From an uncultured Pseudomonadota bacterium (lineage in GTDB: Bacteria; Pseudomonadota; Gammaproteobacteria; Steroidobacterales; Steroidobacteraceae), in the NCBI GenBank assembly GCA_903832085.1, contig CAIKZZ010000006.1, positions 1 to 64,000 of the forward strand: DNA of 64,000 nucleotides, in the 5' to 3' direction. The position numbers and the translations under genes are program-made. Below the pieces are notes generated by a model. That model did not search any database and had not been told where the DNA came from. It saw nothing but the letters and a program-made list of their open reading frames with translations. Of the stretch, positions 39,476 through 50,600 are shown piece after piece. How positions within the stretch are numbered: the stretch's first letter is position 1; every line of letters begins with the position of its first letter.

Positions 39476-40872
39476 ACACACTCTGCCAACGATTTGCGGC
39501 CTTACTAACAGCAGGCCTACTAGTCTCAGCCGCCGATGGCCGTGAGCAACCGCCAGCCATTGGCGTAGCCAAGCCATTTGCGTTGCCTGCTAAGGAAGAA
39601 ATGACGCTTGCTAATCACTTCAAAGCCACCTTAGTCCCTTTCGGCACTGTTCCCAAAGTAACGATTGTCCTAACAATTGCTACTGGCAATATCGCGGATG
39701 GCGCCACCACGGGTCTTGCAGACCTTACAGCGGAACTCATGAAAGAAGGCGCAGGGAAATACGATGCTGCTGGCGCTGCAAGACGGGCTGCCGACATGGG
39801 AGGCACGCTGTCTATCTCAGCAGGGCTTGAGGAAACGACTCTTGAAATAGATGTGCTCGCGGAACATGCGTCAGAGGCGATAAACCTGATCGCAGACACC
39901 GTACGCCATCCGCATCTACCCAAAAGCGAACTGCCCCGGTTGAAAGCAGATCTATCTCGTGCAAGTTCGGTCAAACGCAGCACAGCGCGGGGACTGGCTG
40001 CTGAGGCTTACGCAAAACTTCTGTGGGGCAATCATCCATACGGAAAAGCCTCTCCGACAGATACTGAACTCACTGCAATCACAGACAAAAACATAGCAGA
40101 CTTTGTCAGTACTGAATTCGGCGCACAACGCGCCCATCTTTATGTTGCTGGCCTGTTTGATAGCGCTCTAATCAAACAGGCAATTACGGCAGAGTTCGGT
40201 GATTGGCAGACAGGCCCCGTGGCGCGGGCGACGCAAATAGAAGGCTCACGTCAAGGTCAAATCACGTTCATTGATAGACCCAACGCCACGCAAACGACAC
40301 TCATGTTCGGACTGCCTGTCCTAGCGCCCAAGGCACCTCATTTTATCGACTTTGCGGTGACCAATACCTTGTTTGGTGGATCCCTACTGTCACGCCTGGA
40401 TCAGAATCTACGTGAAGACAAAGGATGGACCTATGGGGCATCAAGCAGAATAACGCCCTATGCAGCTGGCATTGCCATCTGGACTCTAGCAACAGACGTC
40501 AGCACGCCCGACTCAGCTCCTGCTGTACAAGAAATCTTTAAAGAACTGGCACGTCTGCGCGCTGAGCCTGCAACGATAAGTGAACTTAACTCTATCCAAA
40601 ACTACCGAGCTGGAACCTTCGTGATTGGTGCATCCAGTCGCGGTGGCATTATTTCCCAGCTAGCCTATCTCGAGCAGCAGCAGCTACCTGAGACATGGCT
40701 CACCGACTATGTGGCAAAAGTGCATGCCGTGACCCCTGAGCAAGTGCGCGCAGCTGCCCTTGAGCAACTCACTCCAGAACACATGACTCTGGTTGTGGTT
40801 GGTGATCTAAAATCAATCAAAGATCCCATTCTTGCGCTACCCTCGCTACAGGACATACGAATCGCGGATTAG
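39472..40872 (+). CDS. M16-family protein, non-catalytic subunit
   Basis: A 466-residue M16 homologue with a cleavable-type signal sequence (FAALLTAGLLVSAADG). Where the catalytic helix should carry HXXEH it reads GLADLTAELMKEG, so zinc is not bound. The C-terminal half is intact (NTLFGGSLLSRLDQNLREDKG, with the R/Y-type substrate motif shared by inactive subunits). It starts with GTG overlapping the stop of the active subunit. The likely role is substrate binding in the heterodimer. Confidence 0.88.
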   Translation: MNTLCQRFAALLTAGLLVSAADGREQPPAIGVAKPFALPAKEEMTLANHFKATLVPFGTVPKVTIVLTIATGNIADGATTGLADLTAELMKEGAGKYDAAGAARRAADMGGTLSISAGLEETTLEIDVLAEHASEAINLIADTVRHPHLPKSELPRLKADLSRASSVKRSTARGLAAEAYAKLLWGNHPYGKASPTDTELTAITDKNIADFVSTEFGAQRAHLYVAGLFDSALIKQAITAEFGDWQTGPVARATQIEGSRQGQITFIDRPNATQTTLMFGLPVLAPKAPHFIDFAVTNTLFGGSLLSRLDQNLREDKGWTYGASSRITPYAAGIAIWTLATDVSTPDSAPAVQEIFKELARLRAEPATISELNSIQNYRAGTFVIGASSRGGIISQLAYLEQQQLPETWLTDYVAKVHAVTPEQVRAAALEQLTPEHMTLVVVGDLKSIKDPILALPSLQDIRIAD

Positions 40873-40917
40873 GTTCTACTATTTAGTTAACAATTTGCAT
40901 ATACGAGGCTTATTGGA

Positions 40918-42531
40918 ATGACTGACACTATCGAACGCGACCAGATGGAATATGACGTTGTTATTGTTGGTGGTGGCCCAGGGGGCCTCGCTTGCGCCAT
41001 CCGACTAAAACAACTAAAGCCAGATCTATCCGTGTGCGTTTTAGAAAAAGGCGCTGCCATCGGCGCACATTCCCTGTCGGGGTGCGTAATGGAACCGGGC
41101 CCACTCGATGAATTGTTACCAGACTGGCGCAAAACGCCTCCGGGCATTTGCGTCCCCGCGACACGCGATGAGTTTCGTATCCTGACCGAAAAGCGCGCAA
41201 TACGCTTTGTCACGCCGCCACAGATGCAAAATCATGGGAACTTCATTATCTCACTTGGCATGCTGACCCCTTACCTTGCGCAACAAGCCGAAAATCTTGG
41301 CGTCGATGTGTTTGCCGGCTTTGCGGCAGCAAAGCCTTTATATGACGCGCAAGGCGCTGTAGCAGGCGTACAGATTGGGGATATGGGTATCGATAAGAAT
41401 GGACAACCAGGACCTAGCTTCGCGCCAGGGCCTGAAGTGCGCGCCAAACTCACCGTACTTGCCGAAGGTGCACGTGGCAGCGTGACAAAAGCGCTGGTTG
41501 CAAAGTATCAACTCGATGCACGTAGCTGCCCGCAGACGTATGGGCTTGGCTTCAAGGAACTGTGGCAGTTACCGGATGGTCGCGTTGAGCCAGGTCTGAT
41601 TCAACATTCTGTGGGTTGGCCGATGGACAGCAACACGTATGGGGGCAGTTTCCTATATCACCTTGACCAGAATCGCGTCTACATTGGCTACGTCGCCGGT
41701 CTTGACTATCAAGACCCGCGTTTCAAGCCATTTGAAGCCTTTCAGCAATTCAAAAACCACCCTGCGATTAAGCCACTGCTCAGCGGCGGGGAACTCCTCA
41801 CTTATGGCGCGCGTACCATCGCAGCAGGTGGCTGGCAGTCCTTACCCAAGCTAGAAATGCCCGGCGCCTTACTTGTAGGCGATGCCGGTGGCTTAGTAAA
41901 CGTTCCAAAGATCAAAGGAGTCCACCAGGCTATCCGCTCAGGGACGCTTGCCGCTCTACACATTGCTGAAAATGCCTCCAGTCAGGGTTTTGATGCACGT
42001 TGGCGCGCATCACCCGGCGGCCTTGAGCTTAAAAAGGTGCGTAACTTCAAGCCTGGCTTTAAAAAGGGTCTCTGGTTTGGGATGGCGAATGGCGCGCTGG
42101 AAACCGTCACTGGCGGACGCACGCCGTGGACGCTTAAAAACAAAGCTGATTACACTCAACTCCAAACACTCGCCGAATTTTCCTCCCCTGATCGCCACTG
42201 GCAGGCAGACCGAGAACTCAAACCGCGCGATCGACTCGCTGCAGTGTACTTTGCAGGAACGACGCATGAAGATTCCCAACCAGCCCATCTTAAGGTTAGC
42301 GATACCAGCATCTGCATTGATAAGTGCGCCAAAGAGTTTGGCAACCCCTGCCAAAACTTCTGCCCCGCGAATGTCTATGAAATTGTGACTGACGATGCTG
42401 GTAGCAAACGCCTACAAATCAATGCGGCGAATTGCGTGCATTGCAAGGCCTGCGACATCAAAGACCCATACGGCATCATCACATGGACGACGCCAGAGGG
42501 TGGCTCTGGGCCGAATTACCAAAACCTCTGA
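40918..42531 (+). CDS. Electron transfer flavoprotein-ubiquinone oxidoreductase
   Basis: Membrane-associated FAD/[4Fe-4S] enzyme that passes electrons from ETF, reduced by acyl-CoA dehydrogenases, to the quinone pool. The 537 residues begin with an FAD-binding VVIVGGGPGGLACAI, include the quinone-side GDAGGLVNVPKIKGVHQAI, and end with the cluster ligands CAKEFGNPCQNFCPANVYE and NCVHCKACDIKDP. Length is normal. Its presence after thiolase and SDR genes supports an acyl-CoA oxidation role for the series; ETF itself is not in the window. Confidence 0.96.
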   Translation: MTDTIERDQMEYDVVIVGGGPGGLACAIRLKQLKPDLSVCVLEKGAAIGAHSLSGCVMEPGPLDELLPDWRKTPPGICVPATRDEFRILTEKRAIRFVTPPQMQNHGNFIISLGMLTPYLAQQAENLGVDVFAGFAAAKPLYDAQGAVAGVQIGDMGIDKNGQPGPSFAPGPEVRAKLTVLAEGARGSVTKALVAKYQLDARSCPQTYGLGFKELWQLPDGRVEPGLIQHSVGWPMDSNTYGGSFLYHLDQNRVYIGYVAGLDYQDPRFKPFEAFQQFKNHPAIKPLLSGGELLTYGARTIAAGGWQSLPKLEMPGALLVGDAGGLVNVPKIKGVHQAIRSGTLAALHIAENASSQGFDARWRASPGGLELKKVRNFKPGFKKGLWFGMANGALETVTGGRTPWTLKNKADYTQLQTLAEFSSPDRHWQADRELKPRDRLAAVYFAGTTHEDSQPAHLKVSDTSICIDKCAKEFGNPCQNFCPANVYEIVTDDAGSKRLQINAANCVHCKACDIKDPYGIITWTTPEGGSGPNYQNL

Positions 42532-42547
42532 TGCACGCCTGCGTGGC

Positions 42548-42568
42548 CCGCGGCCTAAACGGCCGCGG
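42548..42568. terminator. GC-rich hairpin between convergent genes
   Basis: CCGCGGCC (42548-42555) pairs exactly with GGCCGCGG (42561-42568) around TAAAC. It fills the 42-base gap between ETF-QO and the enolase-family gene, which converge. No real T-run follows, but position and stem strength fit a bidirectional stop. Confidence 0.5.
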
Positions 42569-42573
42569 CTACC

Positions 42574-43677
42574 TTACTGCAGCGCGCTGACCTGATAGGC
42601 AGCGCTCTGCAGCCAGGTAGGATTAATCTCTACCCCCCAACCTGGCGCCTCGGGGATCATCACGCAGCCATCGTGAATGGCATACGGGTCACCGAGGAAC
42701 AGCCCCTCTTGCCACGGATAATAGTCGGGCCCTTCGATAGAAAACTCTAGATACTTCCCGGCGTTTGGAATTGCACCCAACAGATGCATAGTGCAGATTG
42801 TGACTAACGACAAATTAGCACTGTGAGGCGTACACGGCAGACCCGCGTCAGCCGCCATTTTTGCGACTTTCAGAGTGCGCCCTAAGCCGCCCATATACAT
42901 GACATCGGGCTGGACAATATCCACAGCCCTCATCTCAATCATGCGCCGCCAAGTTGCAAGATCCCAATCCTGCTCACCACCTGTCACATCCAGCTGCAAA
43001 GCCTCTGTCACTTGTTTGGTGTCTTCAAGGATCCAATAAGGGCACGGCTCCTCAAAATGACCAATGCCATGCTGTTCCAGTAAGCGGCCCACCTCAATCG
43101 CCCTCGTCACTGAAAACCCACTATTTGCATCGACAAGCTTCGCGACACGATCGCCTAACGCACGTGACACACACGGGACGATTTCTTCTGTACGACCGGG
43201 CCATTCATCGACGTCGCGACCACACTCAGCGCCTACACGCCACTTAAATGCATCAAAACCCTGGGTATCACGTAATCGGACAAGTCTGTCAGCCTCGGCT
43301 TGAGGACTGATATCGCGCTTCATCGACGACGCGTATGCGCGCAGTTTTTTTGGTTTCCCGCCCAACAACTCAACGACCGGTTTACCGGAAAGCTTGCCAC
43401 GCAAATCCCACATCGCCGTATCAAGGCCCGCCAACGCGCGACAGCGATAGCTCCCCGGATATTTGTGCTCACGCTCCTCAATACGATCCACTAGCTGATC
43501 AATGGCAAGGGCATCGGCCCCTAGCGCCCAAGGCGCCACTTGGCGATGGAATATTGTCGCCGTAATGTCTGCATTATAAGTAGAGGTCTGCCCCCAACCG
43601 ATTGCACCGCTATCGGTCGTGAGACGGACAAAACACACGAATTCATTCGCAAAAGTTTCAAGTTTAGTTATCTTCAC
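42574..43677 (-). CDS. Mandelate racemase/muconate lactonizing (enolase superfamily) enzyme
   Basis: A 367-residue enolase-superfamily protein, probably a dehydratase or epimerase acting on a sugar acid or carboxylate. Visible are the capping N-terminal domain, the second-strand FKWRV (K-x-R in place of the common K-x-K), metal ligands in [14 protein letters not shown] and TGGEQDW, and a [15 protein letters not shown] pair supplying the aspartate-histidine dyad of mandelate-racemase-like members. The start is GTG with a GGAAG seven bases before it. The substrate cannot be named; the AcuI-like gene upstream is the only same-strand neighbour. Confidence 0.85.
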   Translation of the reverse strand: MKITKLETFANEFVCFVRLTTDSGAIGWGQTSTYNADITATIFHRQVAPWALGADALAIDQLVDRIEEREHKYPGSYRCRALAGLDTAMWDLRGKLSGKPVVELLGGKPKKLRAYASSMKRDISPQAEADRLVRLRDTQGFDAFKWRVGAECGRDVDEWPGRTEEIVPCVSRALGDRVAKLVDANSGFSVTRAIEVGRLLEQHGIGHFEEPCPYWILEDTKQVTEALQLDVTGGEQDWDLATWRRMIEMRAVDIVQPDVMYMGGLGRTLKVAKMAADAGLPCTPHSANLSLVTICTMHLLGAIPNAGKYLEFSIEGPDYYPWQEGLFLGDPYAIHDGCVMIPEAPGWGVEINPTWLQSAAYQVSALQ

Positions 43678-43703
43678 GACTCTACTTCCAAATATTTAAG
43701 TGA

Positions 43704-44696
43704 CTAAATAGGGTGGCTAACTCGCACAGCGACTCGCCCACGCACCTGGCCGCGGACAATATCTGCCGCCAACTGCGGCAAATCAGCGAATGTCGCATCC
43801 AGCGTGAACTGCTCGAGCTTCGCGAGCGGCAGGTCTGCGCACAACCGGCGCCATGCGCTTAACCGGCGAGGCATCGGACACATCACTGAATCTATTCCAA
43901 GCACATTTACCCCGCGCAGCAGAAATGGGATCACGGTCGTATCCACCTTGCTACCACCAGCTAAACCCACCGCCGCGATTGATCCACCATACTTTAACTG
44001 CGCTAGCACACGTGCAAACGTATTACCGCCAACAGAGTCGATGCAACCAGCCCATCGTTCCCCTTCTAATGGTTTTCGGGCGGGGTCTGCGAATAAGGTG
44101 CGGTCGATGACCTGACTTGCACCTAATGTTTTTAAATACTCATGCGCATCAGCCCGACCGGTCGAGGCAGTGACGTGATAACCCAGTGCCGCAAGCAAGG
44201 CTGTGGCAACCGAGCCCACACCGCCAGCCGCACCCGTCACCAGCACCTCACCTCCTGGTGGCGTTAATCCATGATCCTCTAGCGCCATAACCGCTAGCAT
44301 CGCCGTGAAGCCCGCGGTTCCAATCGCCATCGCTTGGCGGGCACTCAATGCACTAGGAAGTGGAACCAACCAGTCGCCATTAACACGGGCTCGCGCCGCA
44401 TAGCCGCCCCATTGCGTCTCGCCCACCCGCCAACCAGTCAAAATAACCCGTTCGCCAGGACGGTACTTTGCATGTTGGCTTTCAATGACTGTTCCACAAA
44501 AATCAATACCTGGGACATGTGGATATCGTTTGACGAGTCCTCCAGCACCACCCATCACTAAACCATCTTTATAATTCACTGTCGTGTATTCGACAGCTAC
44601 CGTTACATCCCCAGCCGGCAAAGCCGCATCATCGACGCTGCGGACCGCATGGGTCACCACACCGGCAGACTCTTCAAGCACTAGTGCGTTAAACAT
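43704..44696 (-). CDS. acuI: Acrylyl-CoA reductase (NADPH), AcuI/YhdH family
   Basis: Medium-chain reductase that reduces acryloyl-CoA to propionyl-CoA, a detoxification step in several bacteria. The 330-residue protein has the YhdH/AcuI signatures TTVNYKDGLVMGG, HVPGIDFCGTV, GWRVGETQWGGYA and the nucleotide loop VTGAAGGVGSVA; no zinc ligands are seen. It precedes the enolase-family gene by 26 bases on the same strand, perhaps in one unit. Acryloyl-CoA may come from dimethylsulfoniopropionate or 3-hydroxypropionate metabolism, but none of those genes is here. Confidence 0.9.
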   Translation of the reverse strand: MFNALVLEESAGVVTHAVRSVDDAALPAGDVTVAVEYTTVNYKDGLVMGGAGGLVKRYPHVPGIDFCGTVIESQHAKYRPGERVILTGWRVGETQWGGYAARARVNGDWLVPLPSALSARQAMAIGTAGFTAMLAVMALEDHGLTPPGGEVLVTGAAGGVGSVATALLAALGYHVTASTGRADAHEYLKTLGASQVIDRTLFADPARKPLEGERWAGCIDSVGGNTFARVLAQLKYGGSIAAVGLAGGSKVDTTVIPFLLRGVNVLGIDSVMCPMPRRLSAWRRLCADLPLAKLEQFTLDATFADLPQLAADIVRGQVRGRVAVRVSHPI

Positions 44697-44930
44697 TAGC
44701 TACACGCTCCGCTAACAACAAATGACGAAAGGAGCGCAGTTTACGACCTTGCGTCGCCTAAATGACCTTAAAGCTCAGTTTTTTTAATAAAGATTATCCG
44801 ATACCATGACGGAGGTACGTCTACATCTGCTAACCCTCAACGGCGCTACACAGCCGCTTGAACACACACGCGGAACCCGCGCAAACTGTCTACCCGCCCG
44901 CCGCTCCATCCCAGCTATACGGTGTTACCG

Positions 44931-45704
44931 ATGACCTCAAGCAACCCTCTAATCCAGTTCCAACTGAAAGGGCGCCGAGCACTCGTGACCGGTGGCGCAG
45001 CAGGCATCGGTTTTGCAACCGCACAGCTGCTCGGCCAAAGCGGCGCCCATGTCGTTATTAATGATTTGCCAGGCACCGCGTTAGACAACAGCATCGCAGT
45101 TTTGCGCGACAACGGACTCCGTGTTGAGCCTGCGCCAGGCGACTTAGGCAACCCAGTGGCGGCTGCGGGCGTTGCCAGTCATGCGCTAAGCGTCCTTGGG
45201 GGGATTGACTACCTGATCAACAACGTCGGCACCCCTGGTACACGCACTCCCATTGCGGCATCTGATTTAGACGCACTCAGTGATTCGTTTTGGGACAAAA
45301 TCCTTCGGGTGAATTTACTCAGCGCCTTCTGGATGACCAAAGCGTTGAAAACTGAGCTTGTAGCGGCACGCGGTGCCATCGTAAACACCGTATCAGTTGC
45401 CGCGTTTGCTGGCGGCGGCAGCAGTATCGCCTATGTCACTGCCAAAGCAGGTCTCGTGGGACTGACACGTGAGCTCGCACGCGGAATGGCCCCTCACGTC
45501 AGGGTCAACGGCATCGCGCCTGGGCTCGTCAACTCAACGTGGGAGTGCTCATTCGGTGATACTGAGGTACTCGCCAAACAGACGATCCCCTTACAGTGCG
45601 TGGGACAACCGGTCGACTACGCTGAGGCCATTGCCTACCTGTGTGCTGGCGCGAAATACGTCACCGGTGAAATTCTTGAAATCTCCGGCGGCGCCCATCT
45701 TTGA
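44931..45704 (+). CDS. Short-chain dehydrogenase/reductase
   Basis: A 257-residue classical SDR with TGGAAGIG cofactor loop, NDLPG (acidic residue favouring NAD), NNVG in place of NNAG, VNTVSVAA and YVTAKAG. The ATG at 44931 is preferred to a GTG nine bases earlier. It probably oxidises a hydroxyl of an unknown substrate. Preceded by 234 bases without a gene that separate it from the divergent acuI; followed by a glutathione transferase 67 bases on. Confidence 0.84.
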   Translation: MTSSNPLIQFQLKGRRALVTGGAAGIGFATAQLLGQSGAHVVINDLPGTALDNSIAVLRDNGLRVEPAPGDLGNPVAAAGVASHALSVLGGIDYLINNVGTPGTRTPIAASDLDALSDSFWDKILRVNLLSAFWMTKALKTELVAARGAIVNTVSVAAFAGGGSSIAYVTAKAGLVGLTRELARGMAPHVRVNGIAPGLVNSTWECSFGDTEVLAKQTIPLQCVGQPVDYAEAIAYLCAGAKYVTGEILEISGGAHL

Positions 45705-45771
45705 CATGTCCCCACTATGCACAAACTCCAGCACCATCTGTCGTGCGCGCCCATCCATCTGAGGTAAGCCA

Positions 45772-46371
45772 TTGAAATTACTATACTCCCCAACATCACC
45801 CTACGTGCGCAAGGTCCGTGCCGTCGCGATCGAGAAAGGCGTCAGTAGCCAGTTGGAACTCATCAGTGCAACCCCTTGGCCCGATCCCACTCACATCGCG
45901 ACACTGAATCCGCTGGGGAAAATCCCTGTCCTTGTGTGTGACGATGGCACCGAACTCTACGACAGCCCGGTCATCTGTGAATATCTAGACTCATTGACAC
46001 CCGACCCCCAACTAATCCCAGCTGCCGGCATGACGCGCTTTCGGATCCTACGGTTACAAGCACTGGCTGATGGAATCATGGATGCTGGTGTCAGCATCAT
46101 TCTAGAAAAACGTCGCCCGCCTGCCGAGCAATCTCCGGCGGCACAGGCGCGCGCATTAAACGCAATCACTCGCGGCGTGGGCGCGTTACAAGGAGAGCTA
46201 AGTCTGAGCACGCACGCGATAGATCTAGGTCAACTGGCAATAGCCATTGCCATCGGCTATTTGGAGTTCAGGTTTCCTGAGCTTGAAGTATTAGCGCCAC
46301 GCTATGGCCTACAGGACTGGTGGCAGCGCATCAGTGCACGCCCTTCACTGCAAACGACCATCCCAAACTGA
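45772..46371 (+). CDS. Glutathione S-transferase family protein
   Basis: A 199-residue GST with a thioredoxin-like N-terminal domain (LLYSPTSPYVRKVR, the serine/tyrosine active-site area, then NPLGKIPVL with the cis-proline and DSPVICEYLD binding the glutamyl group) and an all-helical C-terminal domain. It resembles the YibF-like bacterial branch. The start is TTG at 45772, backed by GAGG seven bases upstream. Function is unassigned: detoxification or a glutathione-dependent isomerase. Confidence 0.87.
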   Translation: MKLLYSPTSPYVRKVRAVAIEKGVSSQLELISATPWPDPTHIATLNPLGKIPVLVCDDGTELYDSPVICEYLDSLTPDPQLIPAAGMTRFRILRLQALADGIMDAGVSIILEKRRPPAEQSPAAQARALNAITRGVGALQGELSLSTHAIDLGQLAIAIAIGYLEFRFPELEVLAPRYGLQDWWQRISARPSLQTTIPN

Positions 46372-46381
46372 CGCCAAATCA

Positions 46382-47479
46382 ATGAAGGCCAGTTCGTTGC
46401 TTGTTGCTTTTGCCGCGCGTGGGCATACGCCAGATGCCTCGCAGCAACATGCGATAGAGGCGCTTGAACAGTTCCGCACGCGCATTGCCCTAGCGCATCC
46501 GCAACAACCCGCCTGGCGCGCGCGCCTGCCGTCCTGGCTCAGCCAGAAGTCTGCACCACAAAATACCAAAGGGGTTTATCTGTGGGGCGGCGTCGGCCGG
46601 GGAAAAACTCTGCTTTTTGACGCTTTTTGCCACTCTCTCACCGTGCCTGCCCAACGGGTCCACTTCCACCGCCTTATGCGAGACGTGCATACGCAACTAG
46701 GCGAACTACGCTTAACTAACGCCCAAGATCCACTAACGAAAGTGGCACAGCACATCGCACGCTCAGCAAAAGTGCTCGTCATTGATGAATTATTTGTATC
46801 GGATATTGCTGATGCCATGATCATGGGAGGTTTGCTAACTGCCCTGATTCAACAGCATGTGGCGCTCGGCTTCACCTCGAATGTTCCTCCAAAAGACTTA
46901 TACCGAGATGGCTTGCAGCGAGCGCGTTTCTTGCCAGCAATCGAGCTCCTCACCAATGAGACCTGGGTCGTCAACGTCGACGCTGGGGTGGACTATCGTT
47001 TGCGTGAACTGGAACAAGAACCGCTGTATTTTGTGACCATTGAGCCCAATGAGCCTCTGTTCTTAAAAAGATTTGAAGCACTCAGCGGCACGTCGCATGC
47101 TCACGACTCGCATGTCTGTATCGATTCACGTCTCGTACCTACCAAAGGTCAAGGCGACCGAGCAGTCTGGTTTTCTTTCACGGATCTATGCGATGGACCA
47201 CGTAGCACCCGTGACTACATTGAACTATCCCAGCGCTTTGACACTGTCGCCTTATCCAACATACCCGTGTTTGATGGCACGAATGACGACGCTGCGCGGC
47301 GCTTCATCGCGCTGATCGACGAGTTCTACGAACGGCACGTCAAGTTACTCCTATCCGCTGCTGCACTGCCGCATGCTCTTTATCAGGGCACTCGCTTAAA
47401 AGATCAATTCCAACGAACCGAGAGCCGCTTGGTGGAAATGCAATCAACACAATATTTAATGCAGCCACACCAGCCCTAA
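46382..47479 (+). CDS. zapE: AFG1-family ATPase (cell division protein ZapE-like)
   Basis: A 365-residue P-loop ATPase of the AFG1/ZapE family. Walker A is GGVGRGKT and Walker B is VLVIDELFVSDI; later conserved segments are FTSNVPPKDLY and FLPAIELL. In enteric bacteria ZapE helps constriction when oxygen is scarce, while the mitochondrial relative Afg1 aids respiratory-chain turnover. The ATG at 46382, eleven bases after the GST stop, is chosen; the longer frame overlaps GST. It could be cotranscribed with GST. Confidence 0.9.
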   Translation: MKASSLLVAFAARGHTPDASQQHAIEALEQFRTRIALAHPQQPAWRARLPSWLSQKSAPQNTKGVYLWGGVGRGKTLLFDAFCHSLTVPAQRVHFHRLMRDVHTQLGELRLTNAQDPLTKVAQHIARSAKVLVIDELFVSDIADAMIMGGLLTALIQQHVALGFTSNVPPKDLYRDGLQRARFLPAIELLTNETWVVNVDAGVDYRLRELEQEPLYFVTIEPNEPLFLKRFEALSGTSHAHDSHVCIDSRLVPTKGQGDRAVWFSFTDLCDGPRSTRDYIELSQRFDTVALSNIPVFDGTNDDAARRFIALIDEFYERHVKLLLSAAALPHALYQGTRLKDQFQRTESRLVEMQSTQYLMQPHQP

Positions 47480-47488
47480 TAGGCCAGT

Positions 47489-47504
47489 AGGTATTTGCAT
47501 ACCT
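47489..47504 (+). terminator. Short hairpin after the zapE-like gene
   Basis: AGGTAT-TTGC-ATACCT forms a perfect 6-bp stem ten bases past the stop. A T-run (CTTTTC) comes only twelve bases later, so this is a weak terminator candidate. Confidence 0.35.
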
Positions 47505-47699
47505 GATGAAATAGGCTTTTCGGAGTACACTCACGCCGTGAAATCGAAGCACACAGTGCCCGCCTATCCAGCACCGTCGGCGCTAAATCGACCCCCATCA
47601 TCATTCATACCGTACAGGTTGTAATAACAACACTTGCAAAATGCGTCTTTAGTTCATCCAGCAGCTTGAAACCACAATGGGATCAACAGTAGGAAGTAT

Positions 47700-50600
47700 A
47701 TGCTCGCTAAGGTACCCGCTACACGCCTGCGACTGATCAATACGATCATCAATGCAGCCAGCAAAATACACGCTCCTACCTTGGCGCGGCAACGATTTAA
47801 TGCCTTCACACGACTTTTTTATCGCAACCTCGCTACAGACGATCTGCAAGCTCACAGCCTCACGACGTTTGCCGAAATCGCTTATGAGACGTATCGTTTT
47901 GGACAACGCCGACGCCAGAATGAAACTCTAGTCGGCGTCAGCAACGCAGGTCACATTACCGCCGGATCCCGCACAGCCCATACATTCGTCCGTATAGTCT
48001 GCAAAGACATGCCCTTTCTAGTGACCTCCGTCAATATGGCCATCACGGCCGCTGGATACCGGACTCACCGCCTCATACATCCAATCATCAGCGTGAACCG
48101 CGACCGCGTGGGTGCATTAACTAATTTCAGCAACAGCAAAACTGAAGCACAAGCCACCGAATCGTGGCAGTTATTCGAAATTGATTATGAACCACTGGCG
48201 CATAAACGAGCTGCGCTTGAGCGAAATCTTCGAGCGGTACTCACGGATGTAAAGCGGGCCGTCACAGACTGGGCCGCTATGCGCGCGCAGGCTCTTACCG
48301 TCGCCCAGAGCATCTTATCGACGAAAGCAGTAGGAACTAGTGCGGAACGGAGCGAAATAGCGGCGCTATTACAATGGATGACCGCAGACAATTTCACATT
48401 TCTAGGAGCGCGTCGCTATCAGCTCATACGCGGCCCGAAACACGACTCTTTAAGAGCCGTAGATGCATCCGGACTTGGCATCCTGCGACAACAATCCCGC
48501 TCAAAGACCAAAAACAATACGCTGCTCGCCGGCCCCCTTCGGACTCAGGCACGTAGCCGATCACCACTGATCTTAACCAAGGCGAACCGGCACTCAACCG
48601 TACATAGATCAGCCCCGCTAGACTACATCGGGATCAAGATTTTCGACAATAATGGCCAAGTCATCGGCGAGCAGCGCTTTTTGGGTCTGTGGGCTGACAA
48701 CGCCTATCGGCAGCGACCCACAGAGATTCCCGTTCTACGCAGAAAAGTCGCACAGATAGTAAGCGCTTATGGCTTGGATCCCCGTAGTCACGATGGCAAG
48801 GTCGTGACCCATGTGATTGACACCTTTCCACGTGACGAGCTATTCCAGGCATCCGTGCGCGACCTGGTGCCAACCATTCGTGGCATCGGTAATCTATACG
48901 AACGCTCCCAGGTCAGAGTGTTTCTACGCCGCGACGTATTTCATCGCTTCGTATCAGCGATTCTTTACGTCCCTAGAGAGCGCTATAGCACCGACATCAG
49001 AGCCAAGATCGAAACACTTTTTATAGCGCGCTTTGGCGCCCAACGTGTCGACTCTACCGTAGAGCTATCAGAGTCAATACTTGCACGCTTACGGCTAATT
49101 ATTCACAAACCGACCAGAACAACGATTGTCTCAACTGCGGTGCTCGAAAGAGAAATTGAATTAGCGCTGCTGACGTGGGATGACGATTTACGATCGTTGC
49201 TTGAAAGTCAGCGCGTGAGTGGAGCAATCGACACATCATTCATCGGATCTTTTCCCACCTCTTATCAAGCAGATACCTCGCCACAAACGGCACTTGATGA
49301 TATTAGGGATTGCAAAGAACTAGAAGAACACACTCATCCATTTCATCTTCGTGTACGCGTCAGCCCAGATGGCAACGTACGCTTTCTGCGCTTAAAGCTG
49401 TACCAACAGCGTGTACCCCGAGCGATTTCTGACATTTTGCAAACTTTTGAGAATTTAGGTTTGCGACTGATCAACGAGCGTCCCTATGAACTCAAAGGGC
49501 GAGTACAGACTTACTGGATACAGGATTTCGAGTTGCAGCTACCCGACAACTGTCACTTTGACATCACTTCAGACGCACAGCGCCTAACGAGCGCCATCAG
49601 TGCGATGTGGAATGGCCAGGGCGATAATGACGGATTTAACAAGCTAGTCCTCACAGCCGGCCTTGAATGGCGGCAGGTGGCGCTATTGCGGACCTACGCT
49701 CGGTGGTTTTTGCAGATTGGTACAGCGTTCAGTCAAAAATACATGGAACAAACGCTGACAGGTCATCCGCTAATCAGCAGCTCGATTTTCAAGCTCTTCT
49801 CGGCGAAGTTTGATCCACTCTTAAAACTAAATGCTCGCAAGTCATTAGTTTTACGCTTGCAGCGCACCATCATTCGGCTGCTAGACACAGTGCATCGCCT
49901 GGATGATGATCGCATCCTGCGACTCTTCTACACGGCGGTGGGTGCGACAGTGCGCACCACTTATTTTAAGACTGAGTCGAACGAGACGCCCAGTCCCTGT
50001 ATCGCCCTTAAAATCGCGTCGCATCAAGTACCTGGCGTACCTGAGCCCCGTCCACTATTCGAGGTATGGGCACACTCACCGCTATTTGAGGCTGTACACC
50101 TACGGCTAGGCCTCGTTGCGCGCGGGGGAATCCGCTGGTCGGATCGTTTAGAAGACTTCCGAGCTGAAATTCTCGGATTAATGAAAGCACAGAACGTTAA
50201 AAACACGGTGATCATTCCGGTCGGCGCTAAGGGCGGATTTGTATGCCGTGCTGCTGCGACTAGGGCCGAGCCACCGATTAGCGGAATGAGGTGCTATCAG
50301 CTTTTCATACACGCATTACTCGATTTAACTGACAGCATGAGTGGTAGCGCAGTGGCGCCTCCAAAGGCAGTGGTCCGCTACGATTCGGACGATCCGTATC
50401 TGGTTGTCGCCGCAGACAAAGGAACCTCCACCTTCTCTGACGCCGCAAATGCCATTGCAACGAGCTACAACTTTTGGCTCGGTGATGCATTCGCCTCTGG
50501 GGGTTCCGCGGGATATGATCATAAAAAAATGGCGATTACAGCGCGGGGAGCATGGGAGTGCATTAAGCGCCATTTTCGTGAAGCTGGCATTACCGACGAA

